Shown: positions 38,286 through 48,582 of the stretch, piece by piece | Numbering within the stretch: the stretch's first letter is position 1 | How the letters are laid out: each line of letters starts with the position of its first letter | Assembly (NCBI RefSeq): GCF_001690525.1 | Contig: NZ_LZGT01000069.1 | Span: forward strand, 24,784 to 88,783 | From: Gilliamella sp. App6-5 | GTDB lineage: Bacteria; Pseudomonadota; Gammaproteobacteria; Enterobacterales; Orbaceae | Length of the DNA: 64,000 nucleotides | Direction: 5' to 3' | Translations under genes and position numbers: made by a program | Notes under the pieces: generated by a model | Database searches by the model: none | What the model saw: the letters and a program-made list of their open reading frames with translations, nothing else | What the model was told of the DNA's origin: nothing

Positions 38286-39218
38286 CTACTTTGATGCACT
38301 TTCGTTAGACTGTGAATTTTGGCACATAGGAAATCCAAGTGCTTCACGTGATGCGTAATAGGCTTCCGCCACCATTTTGGTTAATGTTCTGATGCGTAAA
38401 ATATAACGTTGTCGCTCTGTCACTGAAATCGCTTTACGTGCATCAAGTAAATTAAAACAGTGGGCGGCTTTTAAAATACGTTCATAAGCTGGTAGTGGAA
38501 GTGGTTTTTCTAACTCAAGCAAAAATTTTGCTTCTTTTTCGTGTTGCTCAAAACAATAAAATAAAAATTCAACATTCGCATATTCAAAATTATAAGTGGA
38601 TTGCTCAACTTCGTTTTGGTGAAATACATCGCCATAAGTGGTTTTACCAAATACACCATCGCTCCAAACTAAATCATAAACGCTATCCACTCCTTGAATA
38701 TACATCGCTAAGCGTTCAAGCCCATAAGTGATTTCACCAGTAACAGGCTTACATTCAAGTCCACCAACTTGTTGAAAGTAAGTAAATTGGGTTACTTCCA
38801 TCCCATTTAACCAAACTTCCCAACCTAGCCCCCATGCCCCGAGTGTTGGGTTTTCCCAATTGTCTTCAACAAAACGAATATCATTAACAGTGGGATCAAG
38901 TCCTAACTGTTTTAACGAGCCTAAATACAGCTCTTGGATATTATCAGGAGAAGGTTTTAAGATAACTTGAAATTGGTAATAATGTTGTAACCTATTTGGA
39001 TTTTCGCCATAGCGGCCATCTGTTGGGCGTCGCGATGGTTGAACATAAGCGGCATTAATGGGTTCTGGCCCCAGTGCGCGTAAGCAGGTCATAGGGTGAG
39101 AAGTCCCGGCACCAACTTCCATATCTAAAGGCTGAATCACAGTGCACCCCTGATTGGCCCAGTAATCTTGTAATGTAAGAATTAACCCCTGAAAGGTTTT
39201 GACATTAAACTTTTGCAT
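38286..39218 (-). CDS. glyQ: GlyQ, glycyl-tRNA synthetase alpha subunit
   Basis: 310 residues (E. coli 303). Opening [32 protein letters not shown] and [23 protein letters not shown] region (cited by position 60-82), plus the [18 protein letters not shown] segment: the class II catalytic core. Provides glycine activation with GlyS. First gene of glyQ-glyS. Confidence 0.98.
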   Translation of the reverse strand: MQKFNVKTFQGLILTLQDYWANQGCTVIQPLDMEVGAGTSHPMTCLRALGPEPINAAYVQPSRRPTDGRYGENPNRLQHYYQFQVILKPSPDNIQELYLGSLKQLGLDPTVNDIRFVEDNWENPTLGAWGLGWEVWLNGMEVTQFTYFQQVGGLECKPVTGEITYGLERLAMYIQGVDSVYDLVWSDGVFGKTTYGDVFHQNEVEQSTYNFEYANVEFLFYCFEQHEKEAKFLLELEKPLPLPAYERILKAAHCFNLLDARKAISVTERQRYILRIRTLTKMVAEAYYASREALGFPMCQNSQSNESASK

Positions 39219-39513
39219 GATGTTATCTTTATGGTTGAATTGATATTTCGATAATTTAAATAGTGCTATATATTATACTTTTTATCAATACTTGTGAAAT
39301 GCCTAATCGTATTCTATTTGCCTAGTTTATTGTAAGAAAACGACAGATCGTTTATACATCATGATGTATAAACGCTATATTTTACTGATAATAAGGCATT
39401 AATTTTGTTTTTTATGTCTATTTATTACAATCATTTATTAGATTAATGTAAATAACACCAGCATTGATGACATCTTAATAATACTGCCTATAAGACTCAA
39501 TGCTATAAAAAAA
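39219..39513. other. glyQ upstream region
   Basis: 295 bases between argA and glyQ, both leftward. Contains the 26-base perfect palindrome listed separately. The glyQS promoter is expected here; no T-box or gene recognised. Confidence 0.4.
39349..39374. promoter_or_regulatory. 26-base perfect palindrome between argA and glyQ
   Basis: Two 13-base half-sites (39349-39361 and 39362-39374) are exact reverse complements with no spacer; the centre reads ACATCATGATGT. It lies about 130 bases upstream of the glyQ start and 139 bases past the argA stop. Either an argA terminator stem without a normal loop or a protein-binding operator; unresolved. Confidence 0.6.
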
Positions 39514-40842
39514 CTAAGATATATCAAATATTAGAATTTTGGAATTTCTTTGATAATTATAAAGTTGTTTCTTTTTAATGGGCAAATCATCTACTTCTGC
39601 TGGATTAAAGCCTTTTTCTCTAAACCAGTGAATGCTACGTGTTGTTAAAACAAATATTTTTTCAAGCCCTAACTGGATTGCTTTCTCCGTTAACTTTTCG
39701 ATAAGAACGTTTCCTCGAGATGAGTTGCGATATTGCGGATGAATAGCCACACAGGCCATTTCACCCATTTTTTCTTCAGGATAAGGGTAAAGCGCAGCAC
39801 AACCAATTGCCATGTTATCTCGTTCAATAATGGTGAATTTATCAATTTCCATTTCTAATTGTTCACGTGAACGTTTGACCAAAATACCTTGCTCCTCAAG
39901 TGGACGAATGAGATCTAAAATTCCACCGATATCGTTAATCGTTGCCGAACGAACCTGTTCAGAATGTTCCATTGAAACTTGTGTTCCAATGCCATCGCGC
40001 GAAAATAATTCTTGTAAAATCGAACCATCAATCAAATAACTTACTAAATGGCTTCGCCTGACGCCACTACGGCACGCTTTTGATGCTGCGCGTAAAAAGC
40101 GTGCTTCACTGGATAAATGTTTTCCTTGCTGTTCTTTTTGATTAACATAATTATCTGCATCAACAGGATAAAGATCAGTAATGACATGAGCATGTTCATC
40201 TAAAACCCCTTGCTCTGCACAAAAACTAATTAATTTATCAGCTTTTAAGCGAATAGCCACTTCAGCTGCAACATCTTCAGACGCTAAATTAAAACTTTCA
40301 CCTGTCACTGAAACACCCACTGGACCCAACAATACAATAGAACCTCGCTCCAACTGCTGTTCAATGGCCTCTTTATTAATACGACGGATTTTGCCTGTAT
40401 GGCAATAATCAACACCATCATCTACACCCAAAGGTTGCGCAATGACAAAATTACCACTGACAACACTAATATGTGCGCCTTGTAATGGTGTATTGTTTAA
40501 GCTCATTGATAAACTTGCTGTAATATTGAGCTGTAAAAGTCCAGTGACTTGTTTAACAATATCGAGCGTGTGAGCATCGGTAATTCGAGTATTTTTGTAA
40601 TATTTAGGTTGGATGTTATGATTTTTAAGCGATTCATCAATTTGATTACGCGCACCGTTAACAATAACAAGTTTAATACCAAGACTATAAAGTAAGCCGA
40701 TATCATTGATAATATTTGAATAATGATTACTTTTTAATACAGCACCCGTCAATAAAATAACAAATGTCTTTCCGTGATGTGCATTGATATAAGGTGCAGA
40801 ATGTCTTAATCCTTCAACTAACTCTGTTGTACGCTCTTTCAT
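39514..40842 (-). CDS. argA: ArgA, amino-acid N-acetyltransferase (N-acetylglutamate synthase)
   Basis: 442 residues (E. coli 443). N-terminal amino-acid-kinase-like domain (about 1-290: [28 protein letters not shown]) for arginine feedback, and C-terminal GNAT domain (about 295-435: [23 protein letters not shown] region). First committed step of arginine synthesis. The upstream region has tandem ARG boxes, so ArgR repression is expected. Confidence 0.97.
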   Translation of the reverse strand: MKERTTELVEGLRHSAPYINAHHGKTFVILLTGAVLKSNHYSNIINDIGLLYSLGIKLVIVNGARNQIDESLKNHNIQPKYYKNTRITDAHTLDIVKQVTGLLQLNITASLSMSLNNTPLQGAHISVVSGNFVIAQPLGVDDGVDYCHTGKIRRINKEAIEQQLERGSIVLLGPVGVSVTGESFNLASEDVAAEVAIRLKADKLISFCAEQGVLDEHAHVITDLYPVDADNYVNQKEQQGKHLSSEARFLRAASKACRSGVRRSHLVSYLIDGSILQELFSRDGIGTQVSMEHSEQVRSATINDIGGILDLIRPLEEQGILVKRSREQLEMEIDKFTIIERDNMAIGCAALYPYPEEKMGEMACVAIHPQYRNSSRGNVLIEKLTEKAIQLGLEKIFVLTTRSIHWFREKGFNPAEVDDLPIKKKQLYNYQRNSKILIFDIS

Positions 40843-40861
40843 TTGACATTATCCTTTTAAG

Positions 40862-40896
40862 TGAATATTTATTCATATTTTGTGTATTTTTATTTA
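40862..40896 (-). promoter_or_regulatory. Tandem ARG boxes (ArgR operator) upstream of argA
   Basis: TGAATATTTATTCA (40862-40875) is a perfect match to the ARG-box core TGAAT-WWWW-ATTCA. TGTATTTTTATTTA (40883-40896) is a weaker second box exactly 21 bases away, the usual spacing for hexameric ArgR. They lie 20-54 bases upstream of the argA start. Confidence 0.85.
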
Positions 40897-41049
40897 TTTT
40901 GGGGTTAATCGCAAGGTGTTTTGGTAAAAATTTTTAAGATAAAATTTTCTAAATAACGAATAGTTAATAAAAATATTTAAGATGGATTTCTAAGTCTGTC
41001 TGCTTTATAATCGCTGAACTTTTAATAATCAGAAATAAAGGAAATGAAA

Positions 41050-41781
41050 ATGAAAATGAAAAAGACATTAATCGCGTTAACAACTTTTGCGTGTTTCTCA
41101 AGTTTTGCTTACGCTGAAACGAATGGATTTTATCTAGGTGGTCAATTAGGTGCTTCTGTGCAAAAAGTAAGCGACATTAAAGACACTTTACATTATAATT
41201 TTGGTCGTGTCGTGGATGATAATCTCTTTGACTCTATGCATAAAACTAAATTAGCAGGCGCTTTAAATTTAGGTTACAACTTCTCTTCTCATTATGATAT
41301 TCCTGTACGTGCGGAATTATCTTTCACATTACGTGGTAATGCAGATAAAAAAGAAAATAAATACAATGCTTATGAGGAATATCGTCTTCGTACGACTCAA
41401 AAAGTCAAAGCGCGTATGAATACACTCATGTTAAATGGTTATTATGATATTGATATTGACGCGCCCGTTACCCCTTTTGTTGGTGCTGGATTAGGCGTTG
41501 CATTTACTAAATTAGAAAACAGCCATAAAGAAAAATATAATGTTTCTGTTGATGGTTCTGATTATGAACGTTCATTATCAAAAACAAAAACTAAATTTGC
41601 ATGGAATGTTGCAGCTGGCGTAGCTTATAAATTGAATAATAACATGGATATTGACTTCACTGCTCGTTATGTAGATGCAGGTAAAGTAACCATTAAAGAA
41701 CATAATGAATACTACCGAACGAATGCGAGTGGTAAGTTAAGTTCAGTTGATTTATTAGCAGGTGTTCGTTACAGCTTCTAA
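41050..41781 (+). CDS. Outer-membrane beta-barrel protein (opacity/OmpA-barrel type)
   Basis: 243 residues from the ATG at 41050, which sits 8 bases after AAAGGA; ATGs at 41044 and 41056 are in the same MKMKMKK repeat. Signal peptide ends SFAYA-E. Alternating amphipathic strands (FYLGGQLGAS, LAGALNLGYNF, VRAELSFTLRG, FAWNVAAGVAYKL, SSVDLLAGVRYSF) and the terminal Phe fit an 8-stranded barrel assembled by BAM. Long charged loops between strands suggest surface exposure. Specific function unknown; a perfect terminator follows. Confidence 0.85.
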   Translation: MKMKKTLIALTTFACFSSFAYAETNGFYLGGQLGASVQKVSDIKDTLHYNFGRVVDDNLFDSMHKTKLAGALNLGYNFSSHYDIPVRAELSFTLRGNADKKENKYNAYEEYRLRTTQKVKARMNTLMLNGYYDIDIDAPVTPFVGAGLGVAFTKLENSHKEKYNVSVDGSDYERSLSKTKTKFAWNVAAGVAYKLNNNMDIDFTARYVDAGKVTIKEHNEYYRTNASGKLSSVDLLAGVRYSF

Positions 41782-41792
41782 TCAATAAATCA

Positions 41793-41822
41793 AACTAAAA
41801 AGGGCTATAGCCCTTTTTAGTT
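41793..41822 (+). terminator. Strong terminator after the outer-membrane protein gene
   Basis: Perfect 13-bp stem AACTAAAAAGGGC (41793-41805) with GCCCTTTTTAGTT (41810-41822), TATA loop, 11 bases after the stop. Confidence 0.92.
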
Positions 41823-42510
41823 ACCAATCAATATTATCACGACATTTTTTATTATTATTTAAATCTACTATAATTTATCAATCAGTCTATTTACATTTTT
41901 AATTCAGAGAGATTTCTATTAGCATTTGTACTTGTTTTAGTCTTCCAACACTTTATCTTTTATGTAATTTTGCCCATCTTTTAATATTACTGACTGGTAA
42001 TTGGAAATGCCAATTTGTTAATTTATACTCATCAGCACTATTGACATAATGAGTCATTATTTTTATTGTAAATTCGGCTAAATATTTTGTTATTATCATT
42101 GATTTCCCAATAATTAGATTTAAAGGAGCCAGCTTGAAAGAGATGTTCAAAAACTGACTTGAGCTAAATTAGCTGAGCATAGAATCTTTTTAATCCTGCT
42201 ATACTAAAAAATAGAAATCAACATATAGGAATCTGATTTTAATGAAATAATCAATAAATCCTCCAATAAGATCAATGCCCTGCCTGAACGTTTTTTATGA
42301 AAAAACATGCTAATTTTTCACAACATTGGAATGTTGCTATTTATTGCTTTTGAATGTGCTTATAACAAAAATGAAACTAAAAAGTAGTCAATGCGGCAAA
42401 ATAAAATTACAACATACTGGGTATGTGGTTTTCATTTTGCATCTTTACCTATTTGTCGGTATAGTGGCAACCATTATTATTGCTTGGTTACAAATTATAA
42501 ATACAACGCC
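41823..42510. other. Long intergenic region upstream of envC
   Basis: About 690 AT-rich bases. Short hairpins at 41999-42015 (AATTGG/CCAATT) and 42290-42306 (GTTTTTT/AAAAAAC). A possible -10 element TATACT lies near 42199. Open frames here are short and lack ribosome-binding sites. An upstream extension of envC to 42391 has no signal peptide. Confidence 0.45.
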
Positions 42511-43719
42511 ATGTCTATTTGTCAAAAAATTGTTGTTATTGTTCTTATTGGATTAATGAAGATTAATTTTTTATATGCTGATGATAATCAGCAGCTTCAA
42601 TCTTTACGTCATGCAATTGAAGAACAAGAAAAGCGTTTAGCACAGCAAAAAAAAGAACGTAACCAGCTCGTTAATAACCTTAAAGAACAAGAAACCAAAA
42701 TTGCTAAACTTTTAACATCAATTGAAAGAAATGATTTATCACTCAGAAAGCTCGATCAAGAAATCAATAATTTGATTGAACAAATCGATGTATTAACGAT
42801 AAAACAAAAACAGCAACGAACGATATTATCAAAACAGTTAGAAAGCGCATTTAAACTAGGCAATACAACAGGAGTGGGGTTGATTTTTTCGGGCGAGAAA
42901 AGTGAACGTAATGACCGTATAATCACTTATTACGGTTACATTAACCAAGCACGTCAACAACAAATTCACGATCTTCAAGATACACAAACTCAATTAAAAG
43001 AAAAAAGCGTTGAGTTACAAAAAAAGCAAGCTTTGCATAAAACATTACAAAGCAAACAGAAAGAACAACAAGCAGGGCTTGAAAAAAACCGTCAAAATCG
43101 GCAAAACACGATAACTTCTCTTGAATCATCCATGCAAGTAAATCAACAAAAATTAATTGATTTACGTTACAACGAAGTTAAATTACAAGCGAAAATTGCT
43201 CAAGCGGAAAAAGAAAATCGGCGCATAGCAGAAGAAGAAACAAAACAAGCAAAAAATATTGAAGAAAAGCAAAAGAATACGCGTTATACTCCGAACTCTG
43301 ATGAGCGGTCATTAATGGCCCGTGTAAGTGGTATTGGTAAACCTCAACACCAGTTTAGTTGGCCTGTGAATGGTCGTGTTGTACATCGGTTTGGGGAGTC
43401 ACTTCAAGGTGAATTACGCTGGAAAGGAATGGTGATTAATGCTAAAGATGGCACGCAAGTTAAAGCCATTGCTGATGGTCGAGTTATATTGGCAAGTTGG
43501 TTGCAAGGCTATGGCTTTGTTGTTGCGCTTGAGCATGGTAAAGGTGATATGAGTTTATATGGCTATAATCAACGCATGTTGGTTACGGTAGGGGACAAGA
43601 TTCAAAGTGGGCAACCTATTGCATTAGTTGGTTCAAGTGGTGGGCAAAATACGCCTGCTTTATATTTTGAGATCCGTCGTGATGGTAAGGCGCTTGACCC
43701 GAGTGGGTGGTTAAAGTAG
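42511..43719 (+). CDS. envC: EnvC, murein hydrolase activator (degenerate LytM)
   Basis: 402 residues from the ATG at 42511, chosen because it places a signal peptide (MSICQKIVVIVLIGLMKINF, cleavage after LYA) at the N-terminus; no Shine-Dalgarno is obvious. Long coiled coil (about residues 25-280) followed by a LytM/M23 domain whose metal ligands are degenerate, with GELRWKGMVI and GYGFVVALEHGKGDMSLYGYN matching E. coli EnvC. It activates the amidases AmiA and AmiB at the septum through FtsEX. Coupled to yibQ. Confidence 0.93.
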   Translation: MSICQKIVVIVLIGLMKINFLYADDNQQLQSLRHAIEEQEKRLAQQKKERNQLVNNLKEQETKIAKLLTSIERNDLSLRKLDQEINNLIEQIDVLTIKQKQQRTILSKQLESAFKLGNTTGVGLIFSGEKSERNDRIITYYGYINQARQQQIHDLQDTQTQLKEKSVELQKKQALHKTLQSKQKEQQAGLEKNRQNRQNTITSLESSMQVNQQKLIDLRYNEVKLQAKIAQAEKENRRIAEEETKQAKNIEEKQKNTRYTPNSDERSLMARVSGIGKPQHQFSWPVNGRVVHRFGESLQGELRWKGMVINAKDGTQVKAIADGRVILASWLQGYGFVVALEHGKGDMSLYGYNQRMLVTVGDKIQSGQPIALVGSSGGQNTPALYFEIRRDGKALDPSGWLK

Positions 43720-44537
43720 TGCGTTATTTTATTACTATTTTTATTATAAGCCTATTGGCGTTAAATACTCACAGTGTTTGGGCTGCAAAACTTGTTATCG
43801 TCATTGATGATTTTGGGTATCGCCAACATAATGAAGAGCAAGTAATTTCATTGTCGCCTAATATTAATGTTGCCGTTTTACCCAACTCGCCCCATGCTAG
43901 GCGTATTGCAAATAGGGCTCATGATCATGGTAATGATGTGATAATTCACTTACCTATGGCACCACTAGGTAAACAGCCGCTAGAGAAAGACACGCTATTT
44001 CCCTCTATGAGCGAAGCTGAAGTAAATCGAATTGTAACCAATGCGATTGAGCAGGTGCCGCATGCGATTGGTGTGAATAATCATATGGGCAGTTTGATGA
44101 CATCAAATCTTACAGGTATGGCACATGTTATGAAAGCATTGAGCCATTATTCAATATTTTTCTTAGATAGCAAAACAATCGGTAAAACTCAAATAAAAAA
44201 AGCTGCCAGCTATTATAATATCCTAGTGTTAACGCGTGATGTATTTTTAGATGATGAGCAAAAAGAAAGTGCTATTAGCCAGCAATTTGATTTGGCCGTT
44301 AAACTGGCACGAAAAAATGGTGTAGCCATTGCTATTGGGCACCCTCATCCGCAAACGATTAATGTATTAAGGACAAAGCTTGCTAATTTACCTGAGGATA
44401 TTGAACTGACCAAACTTAGTCATTTGATTACGACAATACCAGCGCCAGCGAGGCATAAAACTACGCTGAAAGACATTTTTGAAAAATGTAAAAAACAAAT
44501 TGAAGAATTATCAAATTATAAAACTTTGGACGAATAA
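43719..44537 (+). CDS. yibQ: YibQ, divergent polysaccharide deacetylase family protein
   Basis: 272 residues from the GTG at 43719, which overlaps the envC stop by one base (TAGTG); a GTG at 43707 is the only upstream alternative. Signal peptide ends VWA-A, then LVIVIDDFGYR, MAPLG, GVNNHMGSLMT and FFLDSKTIGKT, the family pattern of a degenerate NodB fold. Periplasmic; enzymatic activity unproven. The envC-yibQ pair is conserved in enterobacteria, pointing to cell-wall work. Confidence 0.9.
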   Translation: MRYFITIFIISLLALNTHSVWAAKLVIVIDDFGYRQHNEEQVISLSPNINVAVLPNSPHARRIANRAHDHGNDVIIHLPMAPLGKQPLEKDTLFPSMSEAEVNRIVTNAIEQVPHAIGVNNHMGSLMTSNLTGMAHVMKALSHYSIFFLDSKTIGKTQIKKAASYYNILVLTRDVFLDDEQKESAISQQFDLAVKLARKNGVAIAIGHPHPQTINVLRTKLANLPEDIELTKLSHLITTIPAPARHKTTLKDIFEKCKKQIEELSNYKTLDE

Positions 44538-44540
44538 TGA

Positions 44541-45389
44541 TTACCTTTTTTCTAAAGTTCGATGCCGAATTTGCACTTGCTTGTTTTGTGCTTTAAAAAA
44601 TGCGGCTAATTGTTCCACAATAAAGACAGAACGATGTTGACCTCCAGTGCAGCCAATTGCAATGGTCAAGTAACTGCGGTTATTCTTTTCTAACAAAGGT
44701 AACCATTGATTTAAGTAATTGGCAGTTTGATAGATAAAATTAGATACTTCGTCGTGTTTTAATAAATATTCTTTTACAGGCTCATCTAATCCTGTTAGTG
44801 GCCGCAAGCTGACATCCCAATGCGGGTTGGGTAAAAACCTAACATCAAACACAAAATCGGCATCAACCGGTAAGCCATGTTTAAACCCAAATGATTCAAA
44901 AATGATGGTTAATTCGCGTTCTTTTTTACCCAAAATACGTGATCTTAATATGTCGGATAATTCATGAACTGAAAGATTATCGGTGTTTATAACTAGGCTT
45001 GCGTGCGATTTTAAAGGTTCTAGATATTTTTCTTCAAGATCAATTGCTTCTTCAAGAGAATATTGTTGATTGGTTAATGGGTGAGTTCGCCTTGTTTCAC
45101 TATAGCGCCGAATTAATGTATTGCGGCTACAATCAAAGAAAATAATTTCGGGTGTGACAGTTTGAGGTAAGCGTTGAAAAATATCGCTATTAAAATCAAA
45201 ATTCTCAGGTAAATTTCGAATATCAATACTAATAGCAACAGGGGTATTATTGTCTTTTAAAGAGTTGGCTAATTGCGGTAATAAAACAACGGGGATATTA
45301 TCAACACAATAAAATCCCATATCTTCTAGCGCACGCAGGGCGATTGATTTGCCAGAACCAGAGCGACCACTTACTATCAATAGAATCAC
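44541..45389 (-). CDS. rapZ: RapZ, RNase adapter / GlcN6P sensor
   Basis: 282 residues (E. coli 284). Walker A GRSGSGKS near residue 8-15, [42 protein letters not shown] and [11 protein letters not shown] all conserved. Binds GlcN6P and targets the small RNA GlmZ to RNase E. In E. coli it follows rpoN and PTS genes; here it stands alone, convergent with yibQ. Confidence 0.96.
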   Translation of the reverse strand: MILLIVSGRSGSGKSIALRALEDMGFYCVDNIPVVLLPQLANSLKDNNTPVAISIDIRNLPENFDFNSDIFQRLPQTVTPEIIFFDCSRNTLIRRYSETRRTHPLTNQQYSLEEAIDLEEKYLEPLKSHASLVINTDNLSVHELSDILRSRILGKKERELTIIFESFGFKHGLPVDADFVFDVRFLPNPHWDVSLRPLTGLDEPVKEYLLKHDEVSNFIYQTANYLNQWLPLLEKNNRSYLTIAIGCTGGQHRSVFIVEQLAAFFKAQNKQVQIRHRTLEKR

Positions 45390-45477
45390 AATATTAACTC
45401 CAATATCATTGATGGTTTAATTATATACTGTTTATTTCTTGATATACAATTTCGAATATAAATAATAGTGTTAACAA

Positions 45478-46074
45478 TTAATGTTTAGTTTTAATGTTGG
45501 TGATCAATTGTTTAAGTGCTTGACCTCGATGTGATATTTGGCTTTTCTGTTCTTTCGTTAGCTGCGCTGCGCTGCAGCCTAATTCTGGCACATAAAAAAG
45601 AGGGTCATAACCAAAACCTCCTTCGCCTTGCTCTTCATTTAAGATGAAACCATGCCATTTGCCTAAACAGATGATAGGAGTTGGGTCGTTTTCGTGTCGC
45701 ATAAAAACCAGCGCACAATAAAAGTAAGCGGTGCGTTTTTCTTTTGGCGTGTTTTGTAATGCCTTAAGTAATTTTTTATTGTTGCTTTTATCATCACTAT
45801 TTTCACCCGCATAACGAGCAGAATAGATGCCAGGTTGTCCACCTAGCGCATCGACCGCTAAGCCAGAGTCATCAGCAATGGTAGGAAGTCCTGTCAATTT
45901 GGCGGTATGTCTTGCTTTTAAAATCGCATTTTCAATAAAGGTTAAACCAGTTTCCTCGACATCGGGCACATTAAATTGGCTTTGTGCAATAATATCAAAA
46001 CCTGCATCGGCGAGTAATTTTTGCAATTCATTGACTTTGCCTTGATTATTTGTTGCTAAAACAATTTTTTGCAT
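45478..46074 (-). CDS. rdgB: RdgB, dITP/XTP pyrophosphatase
   Basis: 198 residues from the ATG at 46074 (an ATG two codons earlier lies too close to the AAGGA). Motifs: [35 protein letters not shown] region (cited by position 67-88) and [17 protein letters not shown]. Ham1-type NTPase removing dITP, XTP and related purines from the nucleotide pool; complements MutT at 3833. Confidence 0.96.
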   Translation of the reverse strand: MQKIVLATNNQGKVNELQKLLADAGFDIIAQSQFNVPDVEETGLTFIENAILKARHTAKLTGLPTIADDSGLAVDALGGQPGIYSARYAGENSDDKSNNKKLLKALQNTPKEKRTAYFYCALVFMRHENDPTPIICLGKWHGFILNEEQGEGGFGYDPLFYVPELGCSAAQLTKEQKSQISHRGQALKQLITNIKTKH

Positions 46075-46157
46075 TTTCATTTCCTTTATATCAATTTTTT
46101 ATAAGTTATCAGCATGAGCAGATTTTATCTAATTGGCGCTAATGTTATATCCCGACC

Positions 46158-46814
46158 TTAAAAATCTGGTTCACAGCTAAACGTCATACTTTCGCCTGTT
46201 TTGGGATGATTAATCGTGAGTAATTGCGCATGTAATAGCAGTCTTTTAGACATGGCAAATGCTTCGGGATGTGCATAAAATTTATCACCTAAAATCGGGT
46301 GGCCAATGGCTTGCATATGAACACGTAATTGATGTGATCGCCCTGTAAAAGGCAATAATTTTACTCGTGTTGTATTATCTGGATTGCGTGAAATCACCTG
46401 ATATTCAGTTAGCGCATGTTTGCCATTTTCTAAATCGACCATTTGCCTTGGGCGATTGGGCCAATCACAAATTAAAGGTAATTCGACACAACCAGTGTCA
46501 TTTTGAATATGCCCATGTACAACAGCAATATAGATTTTTTTAGGGATCCTTTCTCGAAACTGTTTTTTTATTTCTCGATCAGCCAGTTTAGACAGTGCGG
46601 CAACCATAATGCCACTGGTTGCCATATCTAACCGATGAACGGATTCGACGTAGCTATATTTTTGCTGTAATCGATGAATAATACTATCAATAAATTGGGG
46701 TTTATTGCCTGAAACTGACAAAATACCAGGTTGTTTATTTACAACCACAATATGGTCGTCTTGATATAAAATAGATAGCCAAGGTTCAATAGGTGGGTGA
46801 TATTCCAAAAGCAT
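46158..46814 (-). CDS. rluA: RluA, 23S rRNA/tRNA pseudouridine synthase
   Basis: 218 residues (E. coli 219), no S4 domain. Catalytic D63 in HRLDMATSG; PLICDWPNRPRQ and TGRSHQLRVHMQAIGHPILGD match E. coli RluA, which modifies 23S U746 and tRNA U32. Distinguished from RluC at 47576 by length and absence of S4. Confidence 0.95.
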   Translation of the reverse strand: MLLEYHPPIEPWLSILYQDDHIVVVNKQPGILSVSGNKPQFIDSIIHRLQQKYSYVESVHRLDMATSGIMVAALSKLADREIKKQFRERIPKKIYIAVVHGHIQNDTGCVELPLICDWPNRPRQMVDLENGKHALTEYQVISRNPDNTTRVKLLPFTGRSHQLRVHMQAIGHPILGDKFYAHPEAFAMSKRLLLHAQLLTINHPKTGESMTFSCEPDF

Positions 46815-46893
46815 TTATGTGTGACAATTTGTAAAATAAAATTGCCACACATTCTAACAAACTCAACAAAAAGTGCCAGTGTTATAAATAACG

Positions 46894-47430
46894 TTACTTA
46901 TTACTCCAGATTGAACCTTTGGGCGATGGGACGATCTGTGAGATTAACACGCCTAAACCAACAATAAGATAGCAGGCAAAAATAATAATCATCCATTGTG
47001 ACATTTCGATGGTTAAAAATGACCAAATTTTATCGGCACAAGAACCATAAGCTTTAAACATGCTAGGAAACCAAGAGTCTAAGGGCAACCAAACGGGGAA
47101 TTGCGCATTAATTGTGCAAGTATCGCTTAAGTTAGGTTCGAACTGCAAATGGGCATGGAATGCTGCTAAAGAAAAGCCTTGATAGGCACTAAAAAGCCAA
47201 ATTAAAAGTCCCATTAATCGAACCACAACATTAGAAGGTGCAATAAATCCAATAATACTCGCTAGCATGATGCCTAAAATAGCACAACGTTGATAAATAC
47301 AAAGAGTACAAGGAGCAAGCCCTAAACTATGTTGAAAATAAAGTGCAGTTATTTCAAAAGTAAGAGTAGAAAAGAACAATAAGAACCAAGCAAATCGACC
47401 TTTTGAGTATTGATTAAGCAACGATAACAT
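46894..47430 (-). CDS. dsbB: DsbB, disulfide bond formation protein B
   Basis: 178 residues, four predicted membrane helices. First periplasmic redox pair C41-C44 in the CTLCIYQRC motif, second pair C105-C131, both as in E. coli. Reoxidises DsbA with quinone. Divergent from rluC. The DsbC isomerase is encoded at 59847; dsbA is not in the window. Confidence 0.95.
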   Translation of the reverse strand: MLSLLNQYSKGRFAWFLLFFSTLTFEITALYFQHSLGLAPCTLCIYQRCAILGIMLASIIGFIAPSNVVVRLMGLLIWLFSAYQGFSLAAFHAHLQFEPNLSDTCTINAQFPVWLPLDSWFPSMFKAYGSCADKIWSFLTIEMSQWMIIIFACYLIVGLGVLISQIVPSPKGSIWSNK

Positions 47431-47575
47431 ACTATTTTATTCTCCCATATTCCGTTATAATCTTTTCTTTAATTATATCGAATATAATCTATCTTATTTT
47501 TTAATTACGATAGTGTAGTTTATTTTTGAATAATGTAAATGACTTTATCTATAGATGGCGGGTTAATCATTTCTT

Positions 47576-48559
47576 ATGGACTCAACTGTTCCACAACCAA
47601 AATTACAAGTCTCATTTGTTACTATTTCAGAGGAAAATGCGACGCAGCGAATTGATAACTTTTTAATCACCTATTTAAAAGGTGTGCCAAAAAGTATGAT
47701 TTATCGCATTTTAAGAAAAGGCGAAGTGCGTGTTAACAAAAAACGGATCAAACCTGAATATAAATTGAATATTGGTGATGAAGTCCGTATTCCTCCTGTT
47801 CGTATGACTGAAAAATCTATGCCCGAAATTTCGACCAAGCTTAATAAAGTTGCTGACTTAGAAAAAGCAATTATCTATGAAGATGATGTTATATTGGCGA
47901 TCAATAAACCATCAGGTATTGCCGTTCATGGTGGTAGTGGTTTAAGTTTTGGTGTGATCGAAGCTTTACGCGCCTTAAGACCAGAAGCGAAGTTTTTGGA
48001 GTTGGTACATCGCATCGACCGCGAAACATCGGGCGTACTGTTGATTGCTAAAAAGCGCTCTGCATTAAAAGCATTACACGAACAATTACGACTTAAACAA
48101 ATGCAGAAAAATTATTTGGCACTTGTTAAGGGTAATTGGTCTTCTGACTGTAAAGTGATACAAGCACCACTGCTTAAAAATGTGTTAAAAAGTGGTGAGC
48201 GAGTAGTGAAAGTTGATAAAGAAGGTAAACCATCCGAAACGCGTTTTAAAGTTGAAGAACGATTTGATTTTGCAACCTTGATTAAAGCAAGCCCTGTTAC
48301 TGGGCGTACCCATCAAATCCGCATACATACGCAATATGCTAATCATCCAATTGCTTTTGATGATCGCTATGGTGATAGGCAATTTGATGCATTATTGGCT
48401 GATACAAAGCTTAATCGATTATTTTTACATGCCGCCAGTGTTAAATTTATTCATCCTAAAAGTTTACAAGAGATGCAATTACATGCGCCAATGGATGCTA
48501 CTTTACAGGCTTGTTTAACCTATCTTAGAAAAGATAAATATCAGCAAAAAGAATTTTAA
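47576..48559 (+). CDS. rluC: RluC, 23S rRNA pseudouridine synthase
   Basis: 327 residues. N-terminal S4 RNA-binding domain (about residues 24-75), catalytic D148 in HRIDRETSG, and TGRTHQIRIHTQYANHPIAFD. Makes pseudouridines 955, 2504 and 2580 in E. coli 23S rRNA. The next gene follows after 23 bases. Confidence 0.94.
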   Translation: MDSTVPQPKLQVSFVTISEENATQRIDNFLITYLKGVPKSMIYRILRKGEVRVNKKRIKPEYKLNIGDEVRIPPVRMTEKSMPEISTKLNKVADLEKAIIYEDDVILAINKPSGIAVHGGSGLSFGVIEALRALRPEAKFLELVHRIDRETSGVLLIAKKRSALKALHEQLRLKQMQKNYLALVKGNWSSDCKVIQAPLLKNVLKSGERVVKVDKEGKPSETRFKVEERFDFATLIKASPVTGRTHQIRIHTQYANHPIAFDDRYGDRQFDALLADTKLNRLFLHAASVKFIHPKSLQEMQLHAPMDATLQACLTYLRKDKYQQKEF

Positions 48560-48582
48560 AATAAAAAAGGTAGTGAGTACGA

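Noticed and set aside
40503..40706. Internal alternative frames within argA and other long genes
   Set aside because: They are antisense or shifted frames of clearly conserved genes.
41953..42150. 65-codon minus-strand frame upstream of envC
   Set aside because: No ribosome site, no family resemblance and composition like the surrounding intergenic DNA.
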